From: Tetradesmus obliquus
Taxonomy: Eukaryota; Chlorophyta; Chlorophyceae; Sphaeropleales; Scenedesmaceae
Reading direction: 5' to 3'
Length of the DNA stretch: 64,000 bases
Assembly (NCBI GenBank): GCA_030272155.1
Contig: CP126199.1
Span: forward strand, 186,001 to 250,000
The notes below the pieces were generated by a model, which was given only the letters and a program-made list of their open reading frames with translations, did no database searches and was not told the DNA's origin. The position numbers and the translations under genes are program-made. Shown here piece by piece: positions 12,223 through 23,717 of the stretch (positions within the stretch are counted from its first letter, which is position 1; every line of letters starts with the position of its first letter).

Positions 12223-13517
12223 ACGTTGTGCCAGCTGCGCACCTTGCCCTCCTCTGTCACCAGGTAGTTGCCTATGGGGCTGTGCACCAGGCAGATGCGC
12301 CCACTGCCGCCCTTCAGGTGCAGGCAGCGCGGAGGTGTGTTGTAGGGGTGGCCCTGCAGGAGGGGCAGGGCAGTACAGTTTTGCAGGTAAGTGCAAGGCA
12401 CCGGCAGTGTCAGCTGCTGATCCGGCAGCATCAACAGGCTGTGTTTGCATGAAGAAACATATAGATGCAGCTGGCCACACGCAAGAACTGCCTTGTGCTG
12501 CCTGCAAGCATGGCTGCTTGCGGCACCAGATACCACGTTATGCTGCTGCACCGCCACTGCTGCGGCTGCCAGCCACTGCATTCCTGCCAAGTGCCCATGC
12601 CTGTTCGCTGCCTGTGCTGTGCTGCTGCAGTTGCCTCAACTGCACACCAACCCCCTCAAACAGCGGCCAACCTCGCACCTGCAGTGAGGTCAGCTCCAGC
12701 TGCGTCTGCAGGGCAGCGTCGCTGCTGGCTGCACACTCGCCCTGGGCATGCTCCCACAGGTCCATCATGAAGCAGCGCAGCGTGTAGTACAGCCCCTTGA
12801 CGTGAGAGTCACTGCATAGGCAGTGCCAGCAGTGCAGCACCGGGCGTGATGATGAAAATGATGATAATGCCCACCTTGCATGTGATTACTAAGTGGCGCC
12901 ATGCGTTGCCTGCTGCACCTGCAGACTACAGCTGCCGCGCTTGCAAGCTGAATTCGAGTTACATGTTGATGCTCAAGCACTGCAATGGCTGCTATTTTAG
13001 CAGCTGCAGGCGCTCACCCAATGATCCACAGCGTCCTGTTGCCCACAGCCTGGTGCAGCTCACAGGGGCTGAATCTTGCAATGGCCCCGCTGCTCAGCTG
13101 GTTGGCAATGTCCAGTGCGCGGGGCCGCTGCCACTGCTCGCAGACACCCCAGATGGAGTAGCTGCTGGGCTCCAACTTGCAGACTTGGCTCCTGCAGAAT
13201 AGAGCAGGCATTACTCATGTTTCAGGGACATGATGTGATAATTGAAGCTGTAACACATCTGTTGCTTTTGCCTTGAAGGCTGCTGCATCAAGGTGACAGC
13301 AGCCGCAGACAGCAACAGCAGGTGCTGCTGGCGAGTTTGCCACGCACCATATGCTGTCCCTGGGTTCGCATCCTGACGAGCACGAGTGATAGTTTGAGCC
13401 ATATATGAGTGATTCTGCAGGGCCGACGTCGCTGTAGGTCACGGGGCAGGTAGCGCTTGCCAATCGCAAGGCGATGCACGCCAGGAGCGCCAGCGGCAGT
13501 ACATGTACGCCAGCCAT
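9974..13517 (-). CDS. TBL/PC-esterase-like secreted protein, copy A, 420 aa
   Basis: This is one of two tandem paralogues of the plant TBL (trichome birefringence-like)/PC-esterase type; family members acetylate or deacetylate cell-wall polymers. Exons in transcript order are 13517-13348, 13191-13018, 12811-12679, 12353-12243, 11932-11780, 11512-11407, 11152-11092, 10593-10467 and 10201-9974 (1263 nt, all in phase). It opens with a signal peptide (VLPLALLACIALRLASA). A Cys-rich N region (CPVTYS, SCSSGCEPRDSIW) precedes the GDS block WIIGDSHVK (residues 113-121). The closing DxxH block is DCLHFC (Asp334, His337) followed by RPSLGE and AWK, as in the TBL ending DCxHxCLPG...W. The final exon codes for an 11-Gln run absent from copy B. 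Introns carry long CTG/CAG arrays, and intron 7 carries two partial copies of exon 7. The substrate is unknown. Confidence 0.78.
10100..10246. repeat. CTG and CAG arrays at the last exon of TBL-like copy A
   Basis: (CTG)11 at 10100-10132 is coding and gives the Gln run on the minus strand. (CAG)14 at 10205-10246 reads CTG in the transcript, lies in intron 8 and ends exactly at the CAG acceptor of exon 9. Confidence 0.9.
10850..11116 (-). repeat. Three spaced copies of the exon 7 donor edge, TBL-like copy A
   Basis: AGGATGCTGTGTGCCAG starts at 10856, 10981 and 11098. The last copy is the functional end of exon 7; the others lie in intron 7 at spacings of 117 and 125 bp. The 10981 copy keeps the donor sequence. 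Confidence 0.9.
12176..12221. repeat. CTG array in intron 4 of TBL-like copy A
   Basis: About 14 uninterrupted CTG units follow a degenerate GGTGCTGCTG stretch starting near 12150. In the transcript it reads CAG and begins about 20 bases after the exon 4 donor. Confidence 0.85.
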
Positions 13518-14454
13518 TTACTACGTAGTTTATATTGTTTGAATCTGATTTTAAATAAGCGAACTACACCATCGAGCGCTGAACAGCACACGTTACTGTG
13601 CCATCTCAGCAGCGAAGCAGGAATGGCGCGCAAGTTGCAGGCGGGCCAGCTGTTGCCGATGCTTACTGCATCGCTGCCAGATCCGTGTTGAGAACCTCTC
13701 ACGCCAATTGGTTCTGAAGGGTTGAACGCAAACTGTCATGACAATACTGTTCTAGCAGCTTGCACCTTGCAGGACAGTCAGATTACCATCGACCTGCAAG
13801 GAAGCAGCTAGCTGAAGTCGCAGAACAGGCATTCTCAGCAGCTTGATTACTATCCATACAGGCTAAGTTCATCATTGGTGATCCTGCCTTATCAGCCAAA
13901 AGGGGCGCCACGTCATCGGCCACTGCAGTCCCTCAGCAACCAGGCACACATGCACAAGCCTGAAGTAAAAGCCCAACGTATGAGCTGGAGGCCCTCAGCT
14001 GTCACCATCAAAATACCCATTAGGATATAGCAGCATAGCTGTTCTCTTCAGTAGCTTGAAGCAAACTGCACCGCAGCCTCTGCGGTGCGCCACAGGACAT
14101 GGCACAGCCATAATCCTTGGCCCTCAATTGATAAAGACGAACAGCGCCTGCTCAACACAGCTTGTGACATGCGGCACTTTGTGTGCTTCAATACTGTGGA
14201 CTCGGCAGGAGCCTATATCTCACATGCAACCGCTTGACAGGTGCACAATGCTATGCAGTGACAGCCTGGAAACCTGTGATGTACCAAGTCAACTTCTAGT
14301 CACCCTATCAGACAAACAGCGTCAGATCCACTCAACACCAGTTACTGATGAGCATTTGCATTGGTCAGGTTGTGAACAGATTGGCCAAAACAAATGTGTT
14401 GCTAAGTGCAGGGCCACCACAACTGACCAATTGAATGCCAAATCCTTTATGCTG

Positions 14455-14503
<49 letters not shown>

Positions 14504-14664
14504 ATCACACAAAGAACCTGAGAACAGAACCCATGTACTCTCTCTATGCAGCTCAAGCGCCTGTTGCATGACCTTCCATGCTCATATTGCCACCTTGTGC
14601 TGACATCCGCCGAGCAGCTCCCCTTGCCTGCACACAAGTCCCAGCACATTTTGTATGCCGCTGC
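13518..14664. other. Intergenic region between the two TBL-like genes
   Basis: It holds the promoter side of copy A and the 3' side of copy B. An array of about 15 CTG units spans 14458-14502. An open frame that runs through this array on the plus strand has no family features. No other gene is supported. Confidence 0.5.
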
Positions 14665-17600
14665 TCAGCGGTTGGCTGGGTAAGGGTAGCCCCAAGCATC
14701 CTGCTCCCACAGAGGCATCACCTCGCCCTCACCCATCACAGCAGCACCAGCACTGCTGCTGCTGCCGCTGGCGTTGACCGGCCCATGTGGGTAGTACAGC
14801 AGCGGGTCAACCGGCACGCATGTGTAGGTGTTGGTGGCTGCTGCGCCGCCCTTCGCTGCCACGGGCTGCTGTGCTGCCATGATGGTGTACAGCTTCCACA
14901 GCTCAACCTGCAAGCGGCACAGCACACAACAAGAAAAGTAAAGAATGCAGGTGGCAGAATATGAGCGGGTACATAGCAAGATGAAAACGATTGCCGTGTA
15001 TGATTATGTTATGACTGCGGCCAAGTGCATGTGCAGCTGAGCAATCAAACACAGCATTGGCACACAGCGGCACTGCTTCTGTGCATGCCGCGGTTGGCTG
15101 GATTGACGCTGCTGCAGAAACACCTGCCTGCAACTGATTGGCAAATATCCCATATCAAAATGTGTTGCAGCAGACAGCATGGCAGCGCCCTGTTCCAGGT
15201 GGCTCGACTTGGGGACAATCACGTTTGCTCACGCTGTCTGCAATATTGCTGGTGAACAGAAAGGGCAGCCTGTAACACAACACCTCCAGCACCAGCAGCT
15301 GCTCTGCTGGCCATTGAACTGGCCCTGTGCCAAGCCACCATGCAAATGAAAGTTGCCTCACCTCCCCAAGGGAGGGCCGGCAGTAGTGCAGGCAGTCGAT
15401 GATGCCGGCAATGGACTGCGCAGCTGTGATGTGGCTGTTGTACAGCGCCACGCTGATGTTGTAGTTGTCGATTATCTGAATGTCATACCTGGAGGGAGAC
15501 AAACAGCGCGCGGCAGGCAGGGTTGGCAGAACATCATGACGCTAAGTCAGTCAAGACACCAACAGATGGGTGCAGCAGAGCAGTGTCTATGCATGGCACC
15601 TGCTGCAGGGCAGTGGGCTTTGCATGCAGCAGAGAACAAGTGCTGCTCCTCACAGCTGCAACTGCATTCGCTTACTTGCTCAGAATGTCATGGGCCATCG
15701 CTGCTGTCTCCAGGCCAATGCTTGTGTTGTACTCGCCTGCAGCGTAACAGAACAGCAATCACATCATCTGCAGATCCTGCCTCACAGTTCATGTGCAGGG
15801 TGCTCTGTATGGTGCTCTACGGCATGATTATCCAAGCACCTGCCGTCACAGGCAATAAAGAGGGTTGCTGCACGCGGTATATAATCTGTCTCCCACGCAG
15901 GAGCTCTCTTGCTCGCATTGCAGCCTGCTAAGGACCTCACCTTGCTCTGCTGGCAGGCAGGTGGGTGTGTTGAAGTCAAAGGACTTGCCAGCACACTTGG
16001 TGTGCTCATGAGGGGCCACGCTGAACACAACATTAGGCAGGGTGACCCGCACACTCTGCGGCAGCAAGGGGCAATGCAGCGGGGGATGTCAGCAATCATC
16101 ACGCAGTTTGGTTGCACACAAGAGAGGGCCAAGCCATGTGCTTCCAGCTATGATGTGGGGTTGTGCTGCACGGGACTGTGCAGTGCTGCTGCAGGCACAG
16201 CCAATCAAGCTGCTGTGTGCTCCAGCGCCATGAACTGTCAACAGCATGCGCATATGCTGCATCAAAAGGGGTGCCACGCCATCTTCTTCTGCTGCTGCTA
16301 TTGCTGCCTCACACCTCCGCGTAGGCTCCAAAGGCCTCCAGCGCTGCCGCGTATGAGGGGTGGATGCCCTCGCAGTTGTTGGAGTGCCAGTGGCCAAAGC
16401 CCACGTACACCACGTCATCTGGCGCAGCAAAGTGGTCGTGCAGCAGCTGCAGCGTGCCAGAAGCCTAGCGCAGCCATAGGGTGAAGCAGAAGAAAGCAGA
16501 TCATTGGGTGTGCAGTGTGTTCTACGGTGCTCACTCTCCTTTTCTGGTCTCAGACCTTGTGTTCAACCTGTTGTGACTCATACCATCTAAGATGGTGCCC
16601 GGACTCACATGTAACTATCCTCTCTCTCATTACATTGGCAGGACACGGCGGCGGCATAGACGTTTTCTCGACACAACACTCTGCGTACCCAACAGTAGTG
16701 CACACATCGACTGCTGTGAATGCAGTGTGGCAGAGCGTCAACTTCGCCATGTCCCTCGCAATGCAGGCAATCCAATGCCATGACCGGCGCAGTGCCGCGT
16801 TGCAGGGGGCCTGCTGGCTCACTCACCTGGCTGTCATTTGACACCAGGTAGGTGCCGATGGGGTTGTGCACCACACAGATGCGTGCGCCGCTGGCGCTAA
16901 AGTGCAGGCAGCGCGGCGGGTTGTTGTAGGGGTGGCCCTGCAGGAGGGGCATGTGGCACACAACAGTGAAGGCCAGGCAGGCTGAGTAAGAATTTTATGA
17001 CCCGCAGCAGGCAGGCTTGCATGTACGTGCAGGACCTGGGATTTGGCTGTGTGCAGGTGTGCTGCGCCTGCGGCTGTCAGAGTTGCGCCTACTGCTGCTG
17101 ATCGTGTGCTGCTGAAGTGCTGCTGGCAGCCCCGTTATTGAACCTCTCCTGCAATGCGCCGCTGCTGAAGGCGCACACGCATGCACACATCGACCTATGC
17201 TGGCCAGCTAACGATTGCTGGATCATGCAATTGCGTTGCTGCTGTAAGTTGGTGCACAGTTCTGGTTCAATGCAGCAGCCATTCAGCGCATCAAGCAAGC
17301 TGCCGGCCACCTGAGCTGAAGAGAGCTCCAGCTGTTTCTGCAGGGCAGCGTCGCTGCTGGCTGCGCACTCGCCCTGGGAGTGGTCCCAGAAGTCCATCAT
17401 GAAGCAGCGCAGCGAGTAGTACAGCACTTTTGCATGCGAGTCACTGCGGAACGGGCAGTCAGCAGTTGCAGGGGCATGTTTGCTTTGTATGCAAGACGGC
17501 AGTGAAGGCGCCAGAACCACCACTGCTGAAATCAGAGGCCCGATAGGTGCAAAACACCTTCTACAGCTCCATGCAACGTGAAGACAGGCTGCACTGTGTT

Positions 17601-18476
17601 GTCGTCAGCAGGTAGTGGCAGCTGCTGGTACATGGACTGCAACCAACTCACTGCCTGCGCTGCTGTACAGACAACACCAAAGGCAGACGCACTCTGCTAG
17701 CACCTCACCCAATGACCCAAAGTGTCCTGTGGCATGGACTGCAAGCAACGCATTGCCTGCCGACACCATCATGCTCTGCAGGCTGTATCAACAACAGTAA
17801 GGCCAGTCTCATCCTCGCCACGCCTCACCCAATGACCCAGAGTGTCCTGTTGCCCAGCGCAGCAAAAAGGTCGCATGGCGACAGCGCCTGGATGCCGCCG
17901 GCGCTGAGCTGCTGCGCCGCTGCAAACGGCTGCGGCCGCTGCCAGTGCTCGCACACGCCCCAGGCGCTGTAGGCGTCTGGGTCCAGCTTGCAGGACTTGC
18001 CCCTGCGTCATCAGCACGGCGTTTTTTTAGCTGGTTTAGTTGAATTAGTTGTCAGGATGTGGCACAATTCACAGCAGATGCGGCTAGCACTGCAGAGCAT
18101 GTTAGCCAGCACCGTGCTGGGTGAAGTCCATACAGCACAAAACCATCTGCCAGCATGCGGCATTGTGCCTTCATCCTTTTTGATTCGGACTGTATTCAGT
18201 GGTGGTGTATTGCTAGAGGGCCTCGTAGCAGCACTGCTGTTGGGAACGCATGCTAGCCTTGCTGCACTGCTGCATCAGCGCATCTCACCAGACGCTGTCC
18301 CTAGGCTGGCAGGCTGCACCTTGGCATGCGGAGTAGTAGCCCCCGTACAGCAGTGGAGGATCGTTGGCCTTTGGGCTGTACTGCACCGGGCAGTCTGCTG
18401 CTGCTACCAGCTGCGTGGTTATGCTGCCAATACACAGCAGCAGTACAACCCGGCGCGTTGCTGCTAGGGCGTCCAT
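14665..18476 (-). CDS. TBL/PC-esterase-like secreted protein, copy B, 433 aa
   Basis: Upstream paralogue of the 10-13.5 kb gene. Exons in transcript order are 18476-18289, 18002-17829, 17443-17311, 16937-16827, 16464-16315, 16055-15941, 15736-15676, 15488-15362 and 14907-14665 (1302 nt, in phase). Exons 2, 3, 4, 7 and 8 have exactly the same lengths as in copy A (174, 133, 111, 61 and 127 nt), which confirms both models. A signal peptide (VVLLLCIGSITTQLVAAA) is followed by a Cys-rich segment. The GDS block is WVIGDSHAK (Gly121-Ser123). Next come GHPYNNPPRCLHF and GHWHSNNCEGIHPSYAA, and the closing DCLHYC (Asp342, His345). The Ser, Asp and His placement fits the TBL fold, and secretion or Golgi-lumen function is expected. 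Intron 2 carries a partial extra copy of the exon 2 donor edge. Confidence 0.8.
17701..17734 (-). repeat. Partial copy of exon 2 donor edge, TBL-like copy B
   Basis: CCTCACCCAATGACCCA-AGTGTCCTGT repeats the functional exon 2/intron 2 boundary (17829) 120 bp downstream in the transcript. Neighbouring GCATGGACTGCAA stretches at about 17632 and 17752 show the same 120-bp offset. Confidence 0.88.
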
Positions 18477-19308
18477 AAAACCAACTTAAAGCACGCTTTA
18501 ACACGTTACTGGTTTTAATGTGATTGTTCAGGTGCTGCAAAACATGCGGCCACAAATTTGATCGGTTCGTTGACGGACACTGCCCCGGTGCAGGCTCTGC
18601 CGTTGCAGGCAATGCGACCTGTTGACACGCAGTGGTGAATGATTGAGCTAATTAGCGTATTTAGTCAGATTTATGCACGGCAAGACTTCGTGTAAGAGAG
18701 GTGAAACTGGCAGCAGGTTGGCTGAGTAATGCTACCACCAGTGTAGAAGCCCAACAAGCAGGCCGATGACAACAGGGAAACGGACACCTCAGACATCAAA
18801 TGATTGAACTGCTTCCAGCTCCGTCAGAGTAATTCGACAGACGTCGCTGTAGCTAAACCCATGAGCTCTGCAGGCAGGCTATATCCTAGCTAGGTTGTCA
18901 ACAAGGCCATGGCACCAAGATGGAAGTACTGTGCACACAGGAACCATCGGGCAGGCACAGTTGCCTTATCAAAGAATGCTTGCAGAAAGCTCGTTTAAGT
19001 GCTGGTGGTATCACAGAGTTCAGTCGCTGATCAGTTCATGAACGTAACGGTTGCGTCCTGGACAAAGCATGCTTCCGCCTGCAGGGCCTGCCAGGTGGAC
19101 GGTCCACGCAAAAGGCAAGATGCCTGCACTGCCACACACTGCCCCAACTGCAGCAAATGTGGGTAGGCCTGTGGCCCTACTTTGGCTGATATTTGGTAAA
19201 TGGAATCAAGCTATGTTTCAGCCTGCTGGCAGTCTGAAGGCTGCACCTCTGGCTGCTGGCCGTGCCCCCTGGGCCAGGCGTGGCCATTGCTGCTGGCCGC
19301 ACCCCAGC
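18477..19308. other. Intergenic region upstream of TBL-like copy B
   Basis: The interval lies between the start of copy B and the stop of the subtilase gene, both on the minus strand. No coding exon, repeat array or clear promoter motif was recognised. Confidence 0.45.
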
Positions 19309-19840
19309 TCAGGCGCCAACCCTGAACTTTCCCTTGATGAACACCTGCAGCAGTAAAAGCGGCAGCAGCGTAAGCAGCTCAACTACACCCACATCCGGCA
19401 CTCTGCAGCACTGCCAGAGCCACCACATTATAGTGTGCTGCAACCAAACAGCTTCAAGCGCTGTGTGTCTGCAATAGCCGCCATTTGAAAAGCATCGAAA
19501 CACAAAAGACATGGCCCCCATCAGTCGCGCGATCTGCACTACATCAGCACCTGCCAGCCGGCCATCGCACACCGCCCCTCACCACTTGCTTGCTGGGCCG
19601 CCGCTGCAGCGCCAGGTCGCCAGCCGCCAGCGGCCCCCGCAGCCGCGCCCGCAGCCGGTACACATTGCCCGGCCGCAGCCACGTCAGCCCACCGTCCCTG
19701 CCTCTAAAGCTGCCGTTGAAGCGCAGGCAGAAGCTGGGCACCTCGCCCACAGAGGCCAGGCTGCTGCCTGATGAGGTGTCCAGGGGCGCCATGCTGCCCA
19801 GCAGGCGGCCCGCTGCGTCCAGCACATCCATGAACAGCCT

Positions 19841-19888
<48 letters not shown>

Positions 19889-19911
19889 GCAGCAGCAGCA
19901 GCAGCAGCAGC

Positions 19912-19957
<46 letters not shown>

Positions 19958-22900
19958 TCAGCCAACAACCTGATTATTATCTCTTCCAGATGAATGTGCG
20001 ATGTTGTTGCAAAGGCATGCGTTGCACACAGCAAACAGTGCAGGACAATCACCCCAGTCAACACTCCTGCAGTTCTACGCCGTTGAATTCAGCAGGAGTG
20101 ATTGTTGACTGTGTCACCAGCAGCCACCCACGTGTGCAGCGGCACCTCTGGTGCCAGCGTCACCCGCAGGGAGCACTCAGGGGACTCCTGCAGCACTGCC
20201 AGCGACACATTCAGCTGCTGGTCCACCTCTGCCGCAAACCCGCCGCTGCACACATCCGGCACAGACGAGATCTGGTCAATGATCGAGCTGGCGATCTGCG
20301 GCTGCGAGCGCGGCGCGTAGCACAGCGCGTTCTGCTGCGCGCGCAGCGTCGCTGCCAGCGCCGGGCTCAAATCAGAGTTTGGTTTGGCCAGGATTCGAAG
20401 GCCAGACCAGTCCTGGCTGAAGCCCTGGTAAGGGATGACCACAGGGGGCAGGGAGGGGTCGGTGGGCTGCAGCTTGATGAGCCCTGAGTAGAGCAGCGGC
20501 TGGCTGGCTAGTGCAGGTGGCAGGGAGAAAGTTACCTGCAATGCAATGCAAGCACCATGATAGGTGAGCCACCTTGGGTTTTAGCACAGCCCGTGTGTAA
20601 GCACGTGCTTGGAGAACTCCGCCACGGCCGGCCTACTGTGCTGTGTGTGATGTACAGGCAAAGCTGCGCAGCAGCAGGCCAGTCTGGTTGCTGCACAGCC
20701 AAGCAGCCGCACCTTGAGCTCCGTCTGTGCACCAGCTGATGTGTTGACTGCCACCTTGCTGCTGTTGAACCTCACATCAGCTGCCTGATACACATACTCA
20801 ATCGCCCTGGCGCTGCCATACCAGCCATTAGACACGGTGATGGCGGCTGCCGGCTCATGCTGCACGCTGTAGGTCACAGCAGCAGCTGGTGCTGCAGCTG
20901 CAGCAGCAGCAGCGGGTGCTGCAGCTGGGTCCCATGTGAGGTTGATGCTGAGGGTGGTGGGCTGGGAGATGTTGGAGGGCAGGCTGAGCATGTAGGGGGT
21001 CACCCGCAGCTGGTTGGCCAGGAGCGCATCAACCTGGATGACACCTGGTAAACACACAGCAACAACGGCGGCATCAGTGGGTCTTGTCTCTGGAGGGCAC
21101 GGCAAGTTATAGACCCTACCACACAGCCGCAAATGCATCGATGGACGCTGCTGCCACATGCTCAGCAGGAACACACTGCGTGCAGTACACCCGGCTGCAC
21201 TGTTGTGCGGCATATGCTGAGTTACACGCAGCAAAAGCAGAACACCTGTACGCTGCACCGCACCTGCACCGGTGAAAGCTGGGTACCCAGCTTTGCCACT
21301 GGCTCCACGACGCTGCTGTTGGCTCACGCCCTACGCATGTTGTGAGTACACATGTACGCTCCGCCACCACCCACCTCCGCCCAGCTTTGCCACTGGCTCC
21401 AAGAAGCTGCTGTTGTCATCCTGATGGCAACATGTTGCGACAAGCGTGAACATCAAAACCAGACCATGCCAGTAGCAACAACAGTACTCCTGCACCGCAC
21501 CTGCGCCCAGCTTTGCCACTGGCTCCAGGAAGCTGCTGTTGCCGTCACTCCTCACTCCCTTGGCAGTGCTCACCAGCCCCCGCAGCGCAGCAGCCTGGCT
21601 GGCCTCAGCTGCTGCCAGTGGCCTGCCGCTGTGCGCGGCCTGCTGCTGCTGCGCCTGCAGCCACAGCGCCAGCACTCCGGCTATGTAGGGTGAGGCGAAG
21701 GAGGTGCCTGATGCTCTGTAGCTGCTGCCGTGCATGGTGACCACGGGGATGAAGGCGCCCGGGGCTGCCACGTGCGGCGCCAGCAACAGGCTGGGGTTCT
21801 GGCGGCAGAAGCAGCAGCAGGGGCAGGGGCAGGGGCAGGGGCAGCGGCAGTGTGACAGGCATGATGATGGTATGTGCTGAGCTGGAGAGCTGTGCTCAAT
21901 GTTGTGTTGGTGTTTGACCCAGTCAACAATCGTGCCCTGTTGCCTGATGTATGGCAACAGCAACCTGGGTGACACACACTTTGTTGTGTCATGTGCTGCA
22001 GGCAAAGTTGTCTGATGCATGTACTTGTGTGTAAGCGCTCAAATTCACACAGCAGTACAGAAACATAACCCTGAGCCGCTGATGCTGCGGTTTTACTTGG
22101 CGGGCCACAGTGCCAGACCAACCCTCAGCTTTGAGCTGCAACATGCTCACCGGGCCGTAGAAGGAGAAGCGTGAGGCCACCAGGCTGGCGTCCTTGTACA
22201 CACACATCTGTACAGCAATCTAGTATTTGCTGTACAGCACATCAGGGCATCTGCTTCAAAATATGCTCACCGGCCCATAAGAGGAGAAGCGTGAGGCCGT
22301 GCTGCTTCACAGCAACACACACTGATAAAATTTGCAGCTCCGCAGCATCGCACAGTCCCCACTCACCGGGCCGTAGGATGAAAAGCGTGAGGCCACCAGG
22401 CTGGCGTCCAGCGGCAGGCCCAGCACGTCATCACCGACACTAGCAGCAGAGATGGCCCCCACCGCAGTGAAGACATCAGCAGTGAAGGGCCCGTCCTCGC
22501 CGCTGTTGCCGGCAGCCTTGACCACCAGCACGCCCTGGCGCAGCGCGTTGCGCATGACGCTGCTGTACACGCTCTGCGCGGCGGTGCGGCAGCAGCGCAG
22601 CAGCCGCAGCAGCAGGTTGTAGCGCAAACTTGATGAAGAAACAGGTCAGTGACGTTGCTGCATGCCCTGCGCACACCCGTACGTGGTGCATGCCCTGCGC
22701 ACACCCGTACGTGGTGCGGCTGCTGATTAGTGCTTAAGGGCATGCAAGCAGCAATCAACAATGCGTCCTGCATGGATCTCTCTCAGTGGACGGCTGTTCC
22801 TGTAATGGTGAAGCATTTGGCTGCTGCGTTGCCATTGATTTTAAACATATGGTACCTTCGACTGGCAGCCTTCTCACCGTGGAGGCAAAGCCGGAGCGTT

Positions 22901-23674
22901 GCTGCTGTGGTGTATACATGTGACAACCCTCCCAAACAAACGCATCTTCAAGGTAAGTCATGGTTCAACCGGCAGCCAGTGTTTGACTGGCACATTTCTC
23001 ACCGTGGAGGCAAAGCCTGAGCCTGAGGCCAGCGACAGGTTGATCACGTCGCAGCCGTCACGCACCGCTCTGTCGATGGCCTCGATGATGACGTCATCAA
23101 CAGCGTAGCCGCTGCAGCCAAACACGCGGTAGCTGCCCAGCTGCGCGCCAGGCGCCACGCCATTGGCTGTGGCTGCTACTGATGCCACCATGCTGCCATG
23201 GCCCATGCAGTCAACCTGCAAACCCGCCAGACACACATGAGTAGCAGTGTCAAGAGGCTTCAGCGCGCAAGGTGTTTGCGAGGTTGATGGCTGTAACAGA
23301 TGGCACCATGCTGCCATGGTACATGCAGTCAACCTGCAAACCTGCCAGACACACATGAGTAACAGTGTCAGGGGTAAGGCCCAGCGCGCAAGGCGTTGAG
23401 CATGGCCTGTGGCTGCAACAGATGCCACCATGCTGCCGTGGCCGATGGAGTCAACCTGCAGGCGCAGCAGGTGCAAGGGTCGTGCGTTACATATGCCTCA
23501 GCAGGCATGTTGTTAGCGAGGTGAGTGACACGGTGCTTGGGTGATGTGTGACTGCCAAGGGTTTTGTTGCTGAAGCCATCGGGTGCATCAGACGCACCAA
23601 GGACGCCGCACAGCTGCAACAGTGCATGCGGCAAAAAGCCTTCGTTTGCTGCTTCATCTGTTACTGCTGCCACA

Positions 23675-23717
<43 letters not shown>

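Noticed and set aside
12004-12507. 167-codon frame overlapping TBL-A introns
   Set aside because: It runs through a CTG array and overlaps a real exon out of frame.
14056-14571. 171-codon plus-strand frame between the TBL-like genes
   Set aside because: No motif or start context; its end is a poly-Leu run from a CTG array.
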